The notes below the pieces were generated by a model, which worked only from the letters and a program-made list of their open reading frames with translations, ran no database searches and had not been told where the DNA came from. A DNA stretch of 64,000 nt from Gammaproteobacteria bacterium (GTDB lineage Bacteria; Pseudomonadota; Gammaproteobacteria; Steroidobacterales; GCA-2729495): assembly GCA_014337915.1 (NCBI GenBank), contig QUBU01000009.1, positions 39,422 through 103,421 on the forward strand, in the 5' to 3' direction. The position numbers were made by a program, and so were the translations under genes. Of this stretch, positions 55,302 through 63,901 are shown in pieces (the first letter of the stretch is position 1; the number at the start of each line of letters is the position of its first letter).

Positions 55302-56348
55302 ATGGGCACGGCCACCACACCGTTGTTGCAGCGCAGGCAGGAGCCTGACGAGGAGCAGCTGCTGAAGCTGTTCTGGAATCGTGCCGAGCTCAAGAAGGAA
55401 CTGGCCAGGCTCCGGCGGGAAAAAGACAAGCTGATCGACCAGGTGCGGCAGCAGGAAGCGATCAACCTGCGCGCGCAGCAGCGCCTGGAGCAGCTGGAGG
55501 GCCTGCTCGCCGATCCGGTCCAGGCCGTCAATGCCGTCGTCTATTACCAGCTCCGTGGCGTCTGGCAGCAGTGTCGCAAGCGCCTGGTGCGCCTGGCACG
55601 GGAACTGGCCGAGCGCCAGCAGGACCGCGAGGAACGCCTTGCCCAGCAGCAGTGCGAGACCGTGCGCGATGCGGACCTGGCGCTGATCGACAACCGGATC
55701 GCCGATGTCGAGCGTCGCGCCCGTATGGTGCAGGCAGACCTCGATGCCGTCGAAACGCGGCTCGGTGAACTACGTGCATTCTGGCACTACTTCAGGCGCC
55801 GCGCCTTGCGTGACCAGAGGGCTGCGATCCAGGCCGCACTCGACGGGCTGCAGCGGCAGGGAGAGCGCATCCGGGAGGAGCGCCGGTCGCGGGAGGCCGA
55901 GCCGGGCCTGCCTTTCGCTGGCCTGAGCGTGGAGGGCCGGCGGAACATCAATCTCGCCCTGATCGCCATGGCGCAGGAGCTTTTGATCCAGTTCAGCGAG
56001 AATGACGTGGCTGCGCTGGCACGCGAGGCTTCCATCCGCAGCCTTGCCGATGTCAGTTACGGGGATGTGGCACAGTGCCAGAAGCTGGGGCGGAGCATCG
56101 AGGCCGTGGTAAGCCAGGCGGAAACCGCTGAGCGTATGGCCGGACTGATCCGCCGGCGCGCCGAGTTCCTCAGGCAGACGGCCCAGTACCGCCGTGACAT
56201 CGACACTATTCCCGTGGCCGGGTCTTTCGCCACAGTGCCCGTCACCATCCAGGAAAGCGGCGCGGCGAAGCCTGCCGGTTCCCGCGTTATCCCCATCAAC
56301 GTCCTTGCGGAAGAGTACTGGGACGTCTACAGCATCCTGCTCAACTGA
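55302..56348 (+). CDS. Uncharacterised coiled-coil protein
   Basis: A 348-residue soluble protein without signal peptide. Residues about 18-70 and 95-195 have heptad-like Leu/Arg/Glu repeats typical of long coiled coils (RAELKKELARLRREKDKLI, ELAERQQDREERL). Residues 195-290 are a mixed helical domain with GLSVEGRRNINLALIAMAQELL, and a C-terminal stretch with VPVTIQESGAA and EYWDVYSILLN looks folded. I do not recognise the family. It is on the same strand as DUF1249 and convergent with prc. The full-length frame and GC3-rich codons support a real gene. Confidence 0.78.
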   Translation: MGTATTPLLQRRQEPDEEQLLKLFWNRAELKKELARLRREKDKLIDQVRQQEAINLRAQQRLEQLEGLLADPVQAVNAVVYYQLRGVWQQCRKRLVRLARELAERQQDREERLAQQQCETVRDADLALIDNRIADVERRARMVQADLDAVETRLGELRAFWHYFRRRALRDQRAAIQAALDGLQRQGERIREERRSREAEPGLPFAGLSVEGRRNINLALIAMAQELLIQFSENDVAALAREASIRSLADVSYGDVAQCQKLGRSIEAVVSQAETAERMAGLIRRRAEFLRQTAQYRRDIDTIPVAGSFATVPVTIQESGAAKPAGSRVIPINVLAEEYWDVYSILLN

Positions 56349-56380
56349 CCGCGAGCAATGGCGGACAACGTCGTTGCGGT

Positions 56381-58522
56381 TCAATGCACCACATTGTTCC
56401 GCGCCAGTGCCTTGCCTGCCTGGTCCAGTGCCACGTAGTCGCTGAGAACCTGCGTCGCCTGCTTCAGCAGGACGTCCGGCAGCTCCTCGGGCTTGATCTT
56501 GTCCAGTGACTCGACGGCGGTGAGGCCCTCGGCCGTACGTCGCGCGTTCTCCCTTGCCAGCTGCTCCTTCTTCTGGCGCTCGCGCTCATCGAGGCGCTTT
56601 TTCAGGTTCAGCGTCACGGTTTTCTGCGAGCGCAGTTCGGCAACCGCCTCGATGTCAGCCAGCAGGTAGTGCACATCCGGGTCGGACTGCATGCGCTCCA
56701 CCTCATGCTGCGTCAGGTAAGCAATGGCGGAATCCAGTGGTCCGGCGGCCCGGAAGCGGGTTGCATTGATCTGGTCCCATGGCAAGGCACCCTCGCGACT
56801 GTTCTCGCCGACCTCGTCAGGATCAACGCCCGAGGGCAGCGCGATGTCGGGGACGACTCCCTTGTTCTGGGTACTGCCACCGGTCACCCGGTAGAACTTG
56901 CCGATCGTCAGCGTCAACTGCCCGAGGCCGGGCTCAGTCTGCCGCCGCGCATACTGGTCGAGGGGATAAAGGTTCTGCACCGTTCCCTTGCCGAATGTCT
57001 GCTGGCCAATGACGATGCCACGGTGGTAGTCCTGGATCGCCGCCGTGAAGATCTCCGAGGCGGATGCACTGAAGCGGTCCACCAGCACGACCAGCGGGCC
57101 GGCGTAGGCGACCGAGGGCACGGGATCGGGCAGGACCTCGACCCGGCCGCTGGTATCACGTAGCTGCACGACCGGGCCCGTGTCGATGAACAGCCCGGTC
57201 AGGCCTGTGGCCTCAGTCAGGTGGCCGCCGCCATTGCCGCGCAGGTCCATCACCAGGCCCTCGATTCCCTGCTTGTTCAGCTGTTCCAGCAGGCGGCGAA
57301 CATCGCGGGTGGTGCTGACATAGTCCTCATCGCCGCGGCTACGGGCGTCGAAGTCCTGGTAAAAACTCGGCACCGTGATGATTCCGACCTTGATCGTCCG
57401 CCCGTCGCGCTTGATTTCGCGGACTTCGCTCCTTGCGGCCTGCTCCTCCAGCTTGACCTTGTCGCGGACCAGGCTGAGCACCTGCTCCTGGCTTCCGGGT
57501 GGTGCATTTGCCGGCAAGATCTGCAGGCGCACGGTCGTGCCCTGTGGCCCGCGGATGAGCTGCACGACATCGTCGAGTTGCCAGCCGACCACGTCGACCA
57601 TCTCGCCGCTGGTTCCCTGGCCGACGCCGGTAATGCGGTCGCTGGCCTTGAGCCGGCCGTCAATGGCAGCCGGGCCACCCGGGATGATGTTGAGGATCTT
57701 GACGATGTCGTCGTCAAGCTGCAGGGACGCGCCGATGCCCTGGTAGGAGAGGCTCATCTGGATGCGGTATTCCTCCGACTGGCGCGGTGACAGGTAGCTG
57801 GAATGCGGGTCCAGCGTTCGCGCGAAGGCGTTCATGAAGGTTTCAAACACCTCGTCGCTGTCGAGGTCGTTGATGCGCTTCAGGACTCGCTCGTAGCGCT
57901 TGTGCAGGATGCCGGCCGCCTCGGGCCAGGTCTTGTCGGCCATCAGCAGGCTGACGGCATCGTTCTTGACGCGGCGGCGCCAGTTGTCCTGCATGTCCTG
58001 CGGAGTAGCGATCCAGGGCGCCTTTTCGCGATCGAACCGGAAGTCCTCGTCGATGGTGAAATCGGGCTGCTTGTCCAGCTGGGATATTGCAAAAGCGAGA
58101 TGCTGCTGCGCGCGCAGCCGGTAAAGACGAAAGATGTCAAACACGGGCTCGACATCGCCAGTCTCGAGGACGTCGTCCAGGCTGTGGCGGTAGCGGGAAA
58201 AGTAGGCTATGTCCGATTCGAGGAAATACTGGCGGTTGCCATCGAGCGCCTGCAGATAATTGTTCAGGATCTGCTCCGACATGCGATCGTCGATGGTCTG
58301 CCGCCCGTAGTGGAAGCGCTCCACGAAGCGCGTGGTCATGCGCGCGACCTGGCGTTGCCGGTCGGTTGCCTGCAGCACGCCTGGCGCGTCCACTGCCGGA
58401 GCGGCGTGGCTGGGCGGTGCGGCGACTGCTGGCCACTGCAGGGCGGCGGCTGCGACCAGCAGGCCGCTTGCGATGAGGGCACACCATTGCCGCCGGGGGC
58501 TGTTGTTTGCGCTGTCGGACAT
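56381..58522 (-). CDS. prc: Tail-specific protease Prc (carboxy-terminal processing peptidase)
   Basis: A 713-residue periplasmic S41 protease that degrades misfolded proteins and trims PBP3 and MepS-type targets. Signal peptide in the first 35 residues (Ser/Asn-rich, then RRQW and a hydrophobic core), a helical N-domain, a PDZ domain (about 225-310, GIGASLQLDDDIVKILNIIPGGPA), and the catalytic domain with the Ser in DRFSASASEIF and the Lys in FGKGTVQ. The C-terminal helical domain has KKRLDERERQKKEQ. The ATG at 58522 gives the cleanest signal peptide; 58549 is possible. Length is slightly above E. coli Prc (682). Confidence 0.95.
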   Translation of the reverse strand: MSDSANNSPRRQWCALIASGLLVAAAALQWPAVAAPPSHAAPAVDAPGVLQATDRQRQVARMTTRFVERFHYGRQTIDDRMSEQILNNYLQALDGNRQYFLESDIAYFSRYRHSLDDVLETGDVEPVFDIFRLYRLRAQQHLAFAISQLDKQPDFTIDEDFRFDREKAPWIATPQDMQDNWRRRVKNDAVSLLMADKTWPEAAGILHKRYERVLKRINDLDSDEVFETFMNAFARTLDPHSSYLSPRQSEEYRIQMSLSYQGIGASLQLDDDIVKILNIIPGGPAAIDGRLKASDRITGVGQGTSGEMVDVVGWQLDDVVQLIRGPQGTTVRLQILPANAPPGSQEQVLSLVRDKVKLEEQAARSEVREIKRDGRTIKVGIITVPSFYQDFDARSRGDEDYVSTTRDVRRLLEQLNKQGIEGLVMDLRGNGGGHLTEATGLTGLFIDTGPVVQLRDTSGRVEVLPDPVPSVAYAGPLVVLVDRFSASASEIFTAAIQDYHRGIVIGQQTFGKGTVQNLYPLDQYARRQTEPGLGQLTLTIGKFYRVTGGSTQNKGVVPDIALPSGVDPDEVGENSREGALPWDQINATRFRAAGPLDSAIAYLTQHEVERMQSDPDVHYLLADIEAVAELRSQKTVTLNLKKRLDERERQKKEQLARENARRTAEGLTAVESLDKIKPEELPDVLLKQATQVLSDYVALDQAGKALARNNVVH

Positions 58523-58622
58523 TTTCCGGTTCAATCTGGCCACAGTCATATCCTGAAAATCATAGCAAGCCTTTGTCGTCGCCGTCGGCGTTGGCAACCC
58601 GCGGCGGCCGGATCATGCGCGC

Positions 58623-58910
58623 ATGCACCCGTTTACCGCGATCCTTGGTTTTGTGGCAGGCAGCCTGGTCTCGCTGGCATTCGGGCTCGGCGTGGTCCTG
58701 TTCGTATTCTGGTGGCTGCAGAACGAGCATCCGCGGTTTGCGGCCGAGCTGCCCGAGGTCATCCGTGCCTTCAGCATGTTCCTGATCCTCGCGGTGCTGG
58801 CGGCGACGGGCTTTGCAGGGACCTTGCGTAACCGTCCATGGCGCTACCTGCCGTTGGCATTGACCTGGATCGGCCTGCTGCTGGTGGCATACGTCTACTG
58901 GCCCGCCTGA
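58623..58910 (+). CDS. Small uncharacterised membrane protein (about three helices)
   Basis: A 95-residue hydrophobic protein with three membrane helices (about 7-32, 48-66 and 74-92) and short polar loops. No motif or family is recognised. It diverges from prc and opens the run of orphan envelope genes. Codon usage is GC3-rich like the neighbours, which supports coding. Confidence 0.6.
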   Translation: MHPFTAILGFVAGSLVSLAFGLGVVLFVFWWLQNEHPRFAAELPEVIRAFSMFLILAVLAATGFAGTLRNRPWRYLPLALTWIGLLLVAYVYWPA

Positions 58911-59036
58911 ACCCGCGTACGGGGTCATCTGGTTTTCCTTCCGCCGCTCTTCAGGGGCCCCGGTCTGCGGGCTTGGCGGCTTGTGCTTCGTAGACTATAG
59001 GGCGTGGCGGCACCGTCGCTGCACCCGAGCGACATA

Positions 59037-59059
59037 ACTTCTGCAATAACTGCAGAAGT
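59037..59059. repeat. Perfect inverted repeat in the 58911-59082 gap
   Basis: ACTTCTGCA and TGCAGAAGT (9-bp arms) flank ATAAC. The gap is unusually AT-rich afterwards (GATAAGGAAAATATTTAG, about 59064-59081). No T-run directly follows the stem on either strand, so a normal terminator is unlikely. It could be an operator or a bidirectional attenuator between genes that point toward each other. Nothing else is seen in this gap. Confidence 0.5.
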
Positions 59060-59082
59060 GCTTGATAAGGAAAATATTTAGT

Positions 59083-59367
59083 TTACTGTCGTGAGCTGTC
59101 CGGGTCCGCTCCAGTCACCAGGCGTTGCAGGGTCCAGCGGCGCAGCTTCCAGATGGCGACGACCAGCACCGGGCCAGTGACCATGACCAGCGCCAATAGG
59201 GAACCGCTGGCGGCATCGCTGTAGATGTTGCCGATGAATGTGGCCAGGCCGCGTGGACCGGCATACGGTCCCACCACGCGGCCCCCGGCCCAATATGCGG
59301 CCACGGGGAAGACTACGGAACCCGACAGGGCCAGGGCCAGCAGGGCCAGTAGGCGGGAGGCTTTCAC
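59083..59367 (-). CDS. Small uncharacterised membrane protein
   Basis: A 94-residue protein with a GTG start, an N-terminal hydrophobic helix (possibly a signal anchor, about 5-28) and a second helix (about 57-75) followed by a basic tail. The glycine-rich middle (WAGGRVVGPYAGPRGLATFIG) is a loop. No family is recognised. Four minus-strand genes in a row from here to 61105 may form one transcript, but 61 bases separate this one from the next. Confidence 0.5.
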   Translation of the reverse strand: MKASRLLALLALALSGSVVFPVAAYWAGGRVVGPYAGPRGLATFIGNIYSDAASGSLLALVMVTGPVLVVAIWKLRRWTLQRLVTGADPDSSRQ

Positions 59368-59428
59368 GGAGGGTCATGCCCAAAGTCGCCCGGAGAGGGG
59401 CACCATGATGCATTCTCGCACCAGTCTG

Positions 59429-59734
59429 CTATCCGGGGGAGTCGGGAGACAGGGCAGGACCCTGCCGACGGCGTCGGCGCGCAGCGGCAATGCCGGTCGC
59501 GGCGCGAAGCAGTGCCACCCCGGCCAGCGCCAGATAGGGCAGGTACCAGCTGGTATCAGGCAGATATAGCCCGCCCAGAAGCGCGGCGCTTCCCGTGCCG
59601 AGGTATAGCCATGGCAGCGCAGCATAGATCCCGTCTGGCAACCACACGGGCTTCAGGAGCAGCCCAGCGAGGATCCGGCAAGCGGCATGGACGCGACCGC
59701 ACCGGTCGCGAACGGACGGGCGTTCGAGCTCCAT
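59429..59734 (-). CDS. Small uncharacterised membrane protein
   Basis: A 101-residue protein with a basic N-terminus (two Cys) and two or three membrane helices (about 20-40, 46-60 and 63-85). It ends in RRRRR followed by a short Pro/Ser tail, a positive-inside cytoplasmic end. It is not recognised. Coding evidence is limited to the ATG, the hydrophobic pattern and GC3-rich codons. Confidence 0.45.
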   Translation of the reverse strand: MELERPSVRDRCGRVHAACRILAGLLLKPVWLPDGIYAALPWLYLGTGSAALLGGLYLPDTSWYLPYLALAGVALLRAATGIAAARRRRRQGPALSPDSPG

Positions 59735-59811
59735 ACCATTGATTCTGGCGGCAGGATTGACCGCTGTCTGTGCGAAACCTCACAGGGGCCGGTCAGGCCA
59801 GCGGCAGCCGT

Positions 59812-60504
59812 TCAGCTGCCGACTTCTGGTCCGTGGATGAATTGGCGCAGCTGCTGCGCCATGTCCCTGCATGCTGCGGACTGCGTACGGGCAATCAGGG
59901 GAACTGGAATGATCAGCGCCGGGATCATCGAGGTCCCGTGGACGTCGGCGCTGACCGAGCCCGCATTGCTCTGCCGCCGCAGGTCCCAGACGGCCGCGTC
60001 GTAGGATGCATCGTCTTCCCACCAGGTGAGCCCGAAGCAGCCACCGCCGCCGGGGCCAACGGCGCAGCTCAGGCTGCCGCCGCCGCTGGTTTTCTCGGTC
60101 GTGCCGTCGAGCCAGACGAGATAGCGGACACCCTGCGCCTCGATCCGCTCTGCCACGCCTGGCCGGGCCAGGAGTTCTGGCAGCGCGTCTGCGGATTGCG
60201 GTGCAGTTCGCGGCTCGAACCACGGAAACAGCGCATCGATGAATTGCTGCTGGGGCGTTACGCGCACTTTGCCGTCCCCGGACTGGACTGCGTCATTGAC
60301 GCAGGAAACGAAGTCTTCCTCGGTGGCCTTGCCCCGGTGATAGCTGGTGGCCAGGATCACGACGGACTCCCCGGGCGCGAGGCCGGTGGCCGCATTTTTT
60401 GATTCCTCGACGCGCGAGGTCATGCAGCCGGTGACCAGGGCAGCGCTGATTGCAGCCCACAGGCAACGTAGCAGCAGCCTGCCGACGGCCGGTTCAATGC
60501 CCAT
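59812..60504 (-). CDS. Uncharacterised lipoprotein, downstream of a second lipoprotein
   Basis: A 230-residue lipoprotein with signal peptide and lipobox VTGC near residue 27. The mature part contains VVILATSYHRGKATEEDFVSCVNDAV, ERIEAQGVRYLVWLDG and a glycine-rich loop with Cys (SCAVGPGGGGCFGLTWW). The last part, HGTSMIPALIIPVPLIARTQ, is a membrane-like or buried strand. No family is recognised. It overlaps the upstream lipoprotein gene by 11 bases, so the two are likely co-translated and act together. Confidence 0.68.
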   Translation of the reverse strand: MGIEPAVGRLLLRCLWAAISAALVTGCMTSRVEESKNAATGLAPGESVVILATSYHRGKATEEDFVSCVNDAVQSGDGKVRVTPQQQFIDALFPWFEPRTAPQSADALPELLARPGVAERIEAQGVRYLVWLDGTTEKTSGGGSLSCAVGPGGGGCFGLTWWEDDASYDAAVWDLRRQSNAGSVSADVHGTSMIPALIIPVPLIARTQSAACRDMAQQLRQFIHGPEVGS

Positions 60505-61105
60505 CGCTCGTCGACTCCCTTAGCAGGATCTCTCGAACCTTCGGCTGCCGGGCGAAGCCGACGGCAATGGCCGCGGCAGCGTCCCGCAGCGCCAGGACCG
60601 TGGCCCGCTCCATGGATTCTGCGTCGCTCATGCCACCCGTTCCGGCCTGCCCGTAGGCGGCAATCGGCCAGCGGACGATGAGCGTGCCATCCGGTGCCAG
60701 GACGTCGAGATTGTAGCGTATCCAAACTGCGAACTGGTCGGTCCCGGAGAGCGCCGGCGACGACAGTTCAAAGGCGTCGACGGCCGGGGAGAGGATGGCG
60801 TCGACCGGCGGCTGCAGGGCGCGGGCTTCATCCAGGCTTCCAGCATGGACCACCTCCCTGAAGAGGGCCGCAAAGACAGCGTTGAACATGCGCAGATTCG
60901 CCGTGCCGAGACGGACGGTCCATTCCTGTTGCGCTGCATCCTCTTCGTGGTAGGTAAAGTCCGACAGGCCGGGCGGATACCAGACGGCGACTCGCAGTGG
61001 CAGTTGCTCTACCAGCGGCGCCGGAAAGGCATGCTGGACCTGCACTGACCCGCTGCAGGACACCAGCGCCATGGCAAGTATCGATACGACAAGCGCCCGC
61101 AGCAT
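60494..61105 (-). CDS. Uncharacterised lipoprotein
   Basis: A 203-residue lipoprotein with a signal peptide ending at LVSC near residue 17. The ATG at 61105 is chosen since it puts the signal peptide at the N-terminus; an upstream start adds a Cys-rich non-hydrophobic stretch. Mature segments include PLRVAVWYPPGL, MFNAVFAALFREVVH, VDAILSPAVDAFELS and WIRYNLDVLAPDGTLIVRWPI. The strand/helix pattern is reminiscent of surface or pore-forming-type lipoproteins, but I cannot name it. It overlaps the next gene by 11 bases. Confidence 0.68.
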   Translation of the reverse strand: MLRALVVSILAMALVSCSGSVQVQHAFPAPLVEQLPLRVAVWYPPGLSDFTYHEEDAAQQEWTVRLGTANLRMFNAVFAALFREVVHAGSLDEARALQPPVDAILSPAVDAFELSSPALSGTDQFAVWIRYNLDVLAPDGTLIVRWPIAAYGQAGTGGMSDAESMERATVLALRDAAAAIAVGFARQPKVREILLRESTSDGH

Positions 61106-61310
61106 GCAGCGGCACCTGCTGTGGCTGGGTATGAAAGGAATCGCAGTGCCCCCCGGGTAGCGCCAGCATCGGCAGTTGCATTGCTGCCGCATCCTGGCTT
61201 GGCCTGCTGCAATCTAAGCCGTGGTGCGAACGTCGGCAAGGAGGTGGACACAGGGGAGATTGCATGCTGCTGTCCCGTATCGCTACCCTGCGCAGGAAGG
61301 AGCTGCAACC

Positions 61311-61772
61311 ATGACCAGCATCGACGACTTCTGGGCCCGGTGTCGTGCGCACCTCGCGGCCAACGACCCTGGCAGCAAGTACCGGGTAAGACGCATCGGC
61401 AACGCGCAGAAACTCAGCGAAAGCCTGCTCGGCCTCATCACTTCGGGCGAGAAGACGGGGCTGTTCTCCAATCCTGACGAGATCCAGCCGCGGCCGGCGA
61501 CCGGTGACATCTTCGTCTTTACAGATTTCGAGGGACGGCCGCGCTGCGCGGTGCAGCTGCGGGAGGCCCGGCTGATCCGGTTCGCGGATGTCGGACCGGC
61601 CGAAACAGCCTGCGAGAGTCCGGCGGCGCGGGATGTGGCGGCCTGGCGCGACATCCACGGGCGGTACTGGCAGCGTATCCGGGAAGCCGAGGGTGGCACC
61701 TTCAGCGAGGAGATGCCACTGCTGTTCCAGCGGTTCGAGGTGATCTATGCGGAGCCGCCGCCAGCCGGCTGA
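61311..61772 (+). CDS. ASCH-domain protein
   Basis: A 153-residue cytosolic protein. The middle (about 55-125) matches the ASCH fold: SGEKTGLF, GDIFVFTDFEGRPRCAVQLREARLIRFADV. ASCH domains are PUA-like and bind RNA or modified nucleosides; some hydrolyse acetylcytidine. The ATG at 61311 follows an AGGAAGGAGC Shine-Dalgarno; a longer in-frame start at 61221 lacks one. No partner gene is seen. It converges on the CDF gene. Confidence 0.82.
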   Translation: MTSIDDFWARCRAHLAANDPGSKYRVRRIGNAQKLSESLLGLITSGEKTGLFSNPDEIQPRPATGDIFVFTDFEGRPRCAVQLREARLIRFADVGPAETACESPAARDVAAWRDIHGRYWQRIREAEGGTFSEEMPLLFQRFEVIYAEPPPAG

Positions 61773-61784
61773 GGTCGTCGGTTT

Positions 61785-62741
61785 TCAGGTGGCGGTGTTG
61801 CCGGATTCGGCGTTGCCATCCCGGGTTTCGAAGGGATCCCTGGCCTCGGCAATCCCGAGGGGATCCGGGTGGATGATGATCTCGCAGCCGGGGTACTCGC
61901 GCTGGATGCTGCTTTCCACCTCATCGAGGATTTCGTGGCTGCGCCAGAGGGAGATGTGCTGCGGCAGGTCCAGGTGGAACTGCACGATGTAGTGTGCACC
62001 ACCGTGGCGCGTGCGCATGTCGTGCAGGCCCAGCACGTCCGGGTGGGCGAGGGCAATCTGTTGCAGGCGGTAGCGGTCGGTATCCGGAATTTCCCGGTCG
62101 AGCAGGATGTCGAACGCCTGGGCGACCATCTTCACGGAACTCAGCAGGACATAACCGCCAATTGCCAACCCCACCAGCGGGTCCAGCAGGAGCCAGCCGG
62201 TGCGGGCTGATACATACAGTGCTGCGCCAACGCCGATGTTCACCAGTAGGTCCGCGGAGTAGTGCATGGCGTCGGCGCCAATGGCGACAGAGCCGGTGCG
62301 CCGGCCTACGAAACGCTGGTAGGCCACCAGCAGAAACGTGGCTGCGGTCGCACCGCTGATTACCAGCAGGCCTGCTTCGGTCTGTTCGATCTGCCGCGGC
62401 GCCACCAGGCGGGCGACGGCCTCGCCACAGACGAACAGCCCCGAGCCGCTGATGATCAGGCCCTGGATCAGCGCTGCAAGGCCCTCGGACTTGCCATGGC
62501 CAAACCGGTGTTCCGCATCCGCCGGTGACATCGAGTAGCGCACCGCCCAGAATGTCAGGCCGGATGCCAGGCAGTCGAGCAGCGAGTCTGCGAGCGACGA
62601 CAGCATGGAGACCGACCCCGTCGCCTGCCAGGCCCAGGCCTTAGCAATCACCAGGCAGACGGCGACGGTCACCGAGGCGTAGGTGGCCGAGCGCAGCAGG
62701 CGTGCACGCCGGGCCGGATCCATGGACGGGATGCGCTGCAT
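61785..62741 (-). CDS. Cation diffusion facilitator (FieF-like)
   Basis: A 318-residue CDF efflux pump with six membrane helices and a C-terminal cytoplasmic metal-binding domain (about 215-300). The transport site is of the FieF type: Asp-x3-Asp in LADSLLD and His-x3-Asp in ADAMHYSAD. HRFGHGKSEG lies in the loop after helix 2. FieF exports zinc and iron by proton antiport. The exact metal cannot be decided. It is the first gene of the minus strand after the urea transporter. Confidence 0.93.
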   Translation of the reverse strand: MQRIPSMDPARRARLLRSATYASVTVAVCLVIAKAWAWQATGSVSMLSSLADSLLDCLASGLTFWAVRYSMSPADAEHRFGHGKSEGLAALIQGLIISGSGLFVCGEAVARLVAPRQIEQTEAGLLVISGATAATFLLVAYQRFVGRRTGSVAIGADAMHYSADLLVNIGVGAALYVSARTGWLLLDPLVGLAIGGYVLLSSVKMVAQAFDILLDREIPDTDRYRLQQIALAHPDVLGLHDMRTRHGGAHYIVQFHLDLPQHISLWRSHEILDEVESSIQREYPGCEIIIHPDPLGIAEARDPFETRDGNAESGNTAT

Positions 62742-62866
62742 CGGGCGGACTACTCGACGGGACAGCCGCCAATGCTAGCCGCAGGCGGGCGGAAGCGCAT
62801 CTCCGGACGACCGCATATGGCTGCGACAGGTATCCGTGGTCTTGGCCGTTGACAGGCCACTGGCGC

Positions 62867-63799
62867 TCAATGTGGCCCGCGTTGCTGGAGCGTTGCAGGG
62901 TGCATGGTGGTTTCCGGGCGGCCGGCGCTGCATGCGCGCTGCAGGAGCCAGGTGCTTGCTATGAACGGTGCTGTCAGGGACGGCAGGCCCGCCAGCTGGA
63001 AGCCGCGGGTCAGCGCGATGCTGAGCGGAATTGCAGCAAGCAGCAGCCACCAGCGGCGGCCGGCCTGGGGCCGAATTGCTTCAACTGTCAGGACCGCGTT
63101 GAAGCCATAGAGGCCCAGTCCTGTCAGGTCCAGAGGCAGGCGCAACAGGAATGCACAGGCCAGCGCCAGTGCTGCAGCGAGCAACGCGCTGGCGGCAACC
63201 CGCAGGCTGGACAGGGCAAGCCCCGCTGCACAGAGGGCAGCGGCCCATGGCAGGTCCAGGAAAATTACCTGCCCGATACCGCGCAAGACGGCGTCTGCCG
63301 GATATCCCCAGGATACGGCAACGATTGCGGACCCGTCCGCCACGGGCAGGCCAAGCGGGCCAGCCACTGCCATCAATGACCAGGTCACCAGCACGAACGG
63401 TGCGGTATAGGGCGGCAGCGACAGGCGTTCGCGCCAGGCCTGAGCGAGCCAGGTGGCCACCAGGGCCATGAGCAGCACCAGGCACCAGGCAAGAGCACCC
63501 GGCTTCAGCACTACCATGACGCCAAGGCCTGCCAGGGCGCCGTTGAATCCCTGGATGCCATCGTCGAGCGTTCCGCGATCGGCAAATGCATGCCCCAGCA
63601 GTGTCGCCGTGATTGCTCCCAGCAAACAGGCAATGGCCATGTTTACCGATTGCAGGGCCAGCGCAGCCAGGCAGGCCAGTCCGCACCAGGCACTGCGCTG
63701 GAGATAAATCTGCCCGACTCCACGCAATACCGTGCGCAGGAAGCGCGTGGCGATCGTATGTATCGCAACAGGGCTGGTTTGCTTTACTGACATGAACAT
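62867..63799 (-). CDS. Urea transporter (UT family)
   Basis: A 310-residue membrane channel with two homologous halves of about five helices. Paired signatures are present: LRGVGQIYLQRSAWCGL and LRGIGQVIFLDLPWAAAL, GFNGALAGLGVMVV and GFNAVLTVEAI, and PYTAPFVLVTW and SLTAPFIAS. Each half ends with the LxTAPF-like urea-filter motif. Bacterial relatives act as urea channels. No urease or nickel genes are near, so how urea is used is unclear. Confidence 0.9.
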   Translation of the reverse strand: MFMSVKQTSPVAIHTIATRFLRTVLRGVGQIYLQRSAWCGLACLAALALQSVNMAIACLLGAITATLLGHAFADRGTLDDGIQGFNGALAGLGVMVVLKPGALAWCLVLLMALVATWLAQAWRERLSLPPYTAPFVLVTWSLMAVAGPLGLPVADGSAIVAVSWGYPADAVLRGIGQVIFLDLPWAAALCAAGLALSSLRVAASALLAAALALACAFLLRLPLDLTGLGLYGFNAVLTVEAIRPQAGRRWWLLLAAIPLSIALTRGFQLAGLPSLTAPFIASTWLLQRACSAGRPETTMHPATLQQRGPH

Positions 63800-63861
63800 A
63801 ACCTGCCTGGCCAGTGAAGAACCCGCAACAGCGCGTTACTGCAGGGTGCTTGCGGTTGTGA

Positions 63862-63894
63862 AATGAAAAGGGCCAGGAGAACACTCCTGGCCCT
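63862..63894 (-). terminator. Intrinsic terminator of the tmRNA gene
   Basis: On the minus strand an 11-bp perfect stem AGGGCCAGGAG / CTCCTGGCCCT with a 4-base loop is followed by TTTTCATTTC. It lies 7 bases downstream of the tmRNA CCA end and has the GC-rich stem and U-tract of a rho-independent terminator. Confidence 0.9.
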
Positions 63895-63901
63895 GGTTGG
63901 A

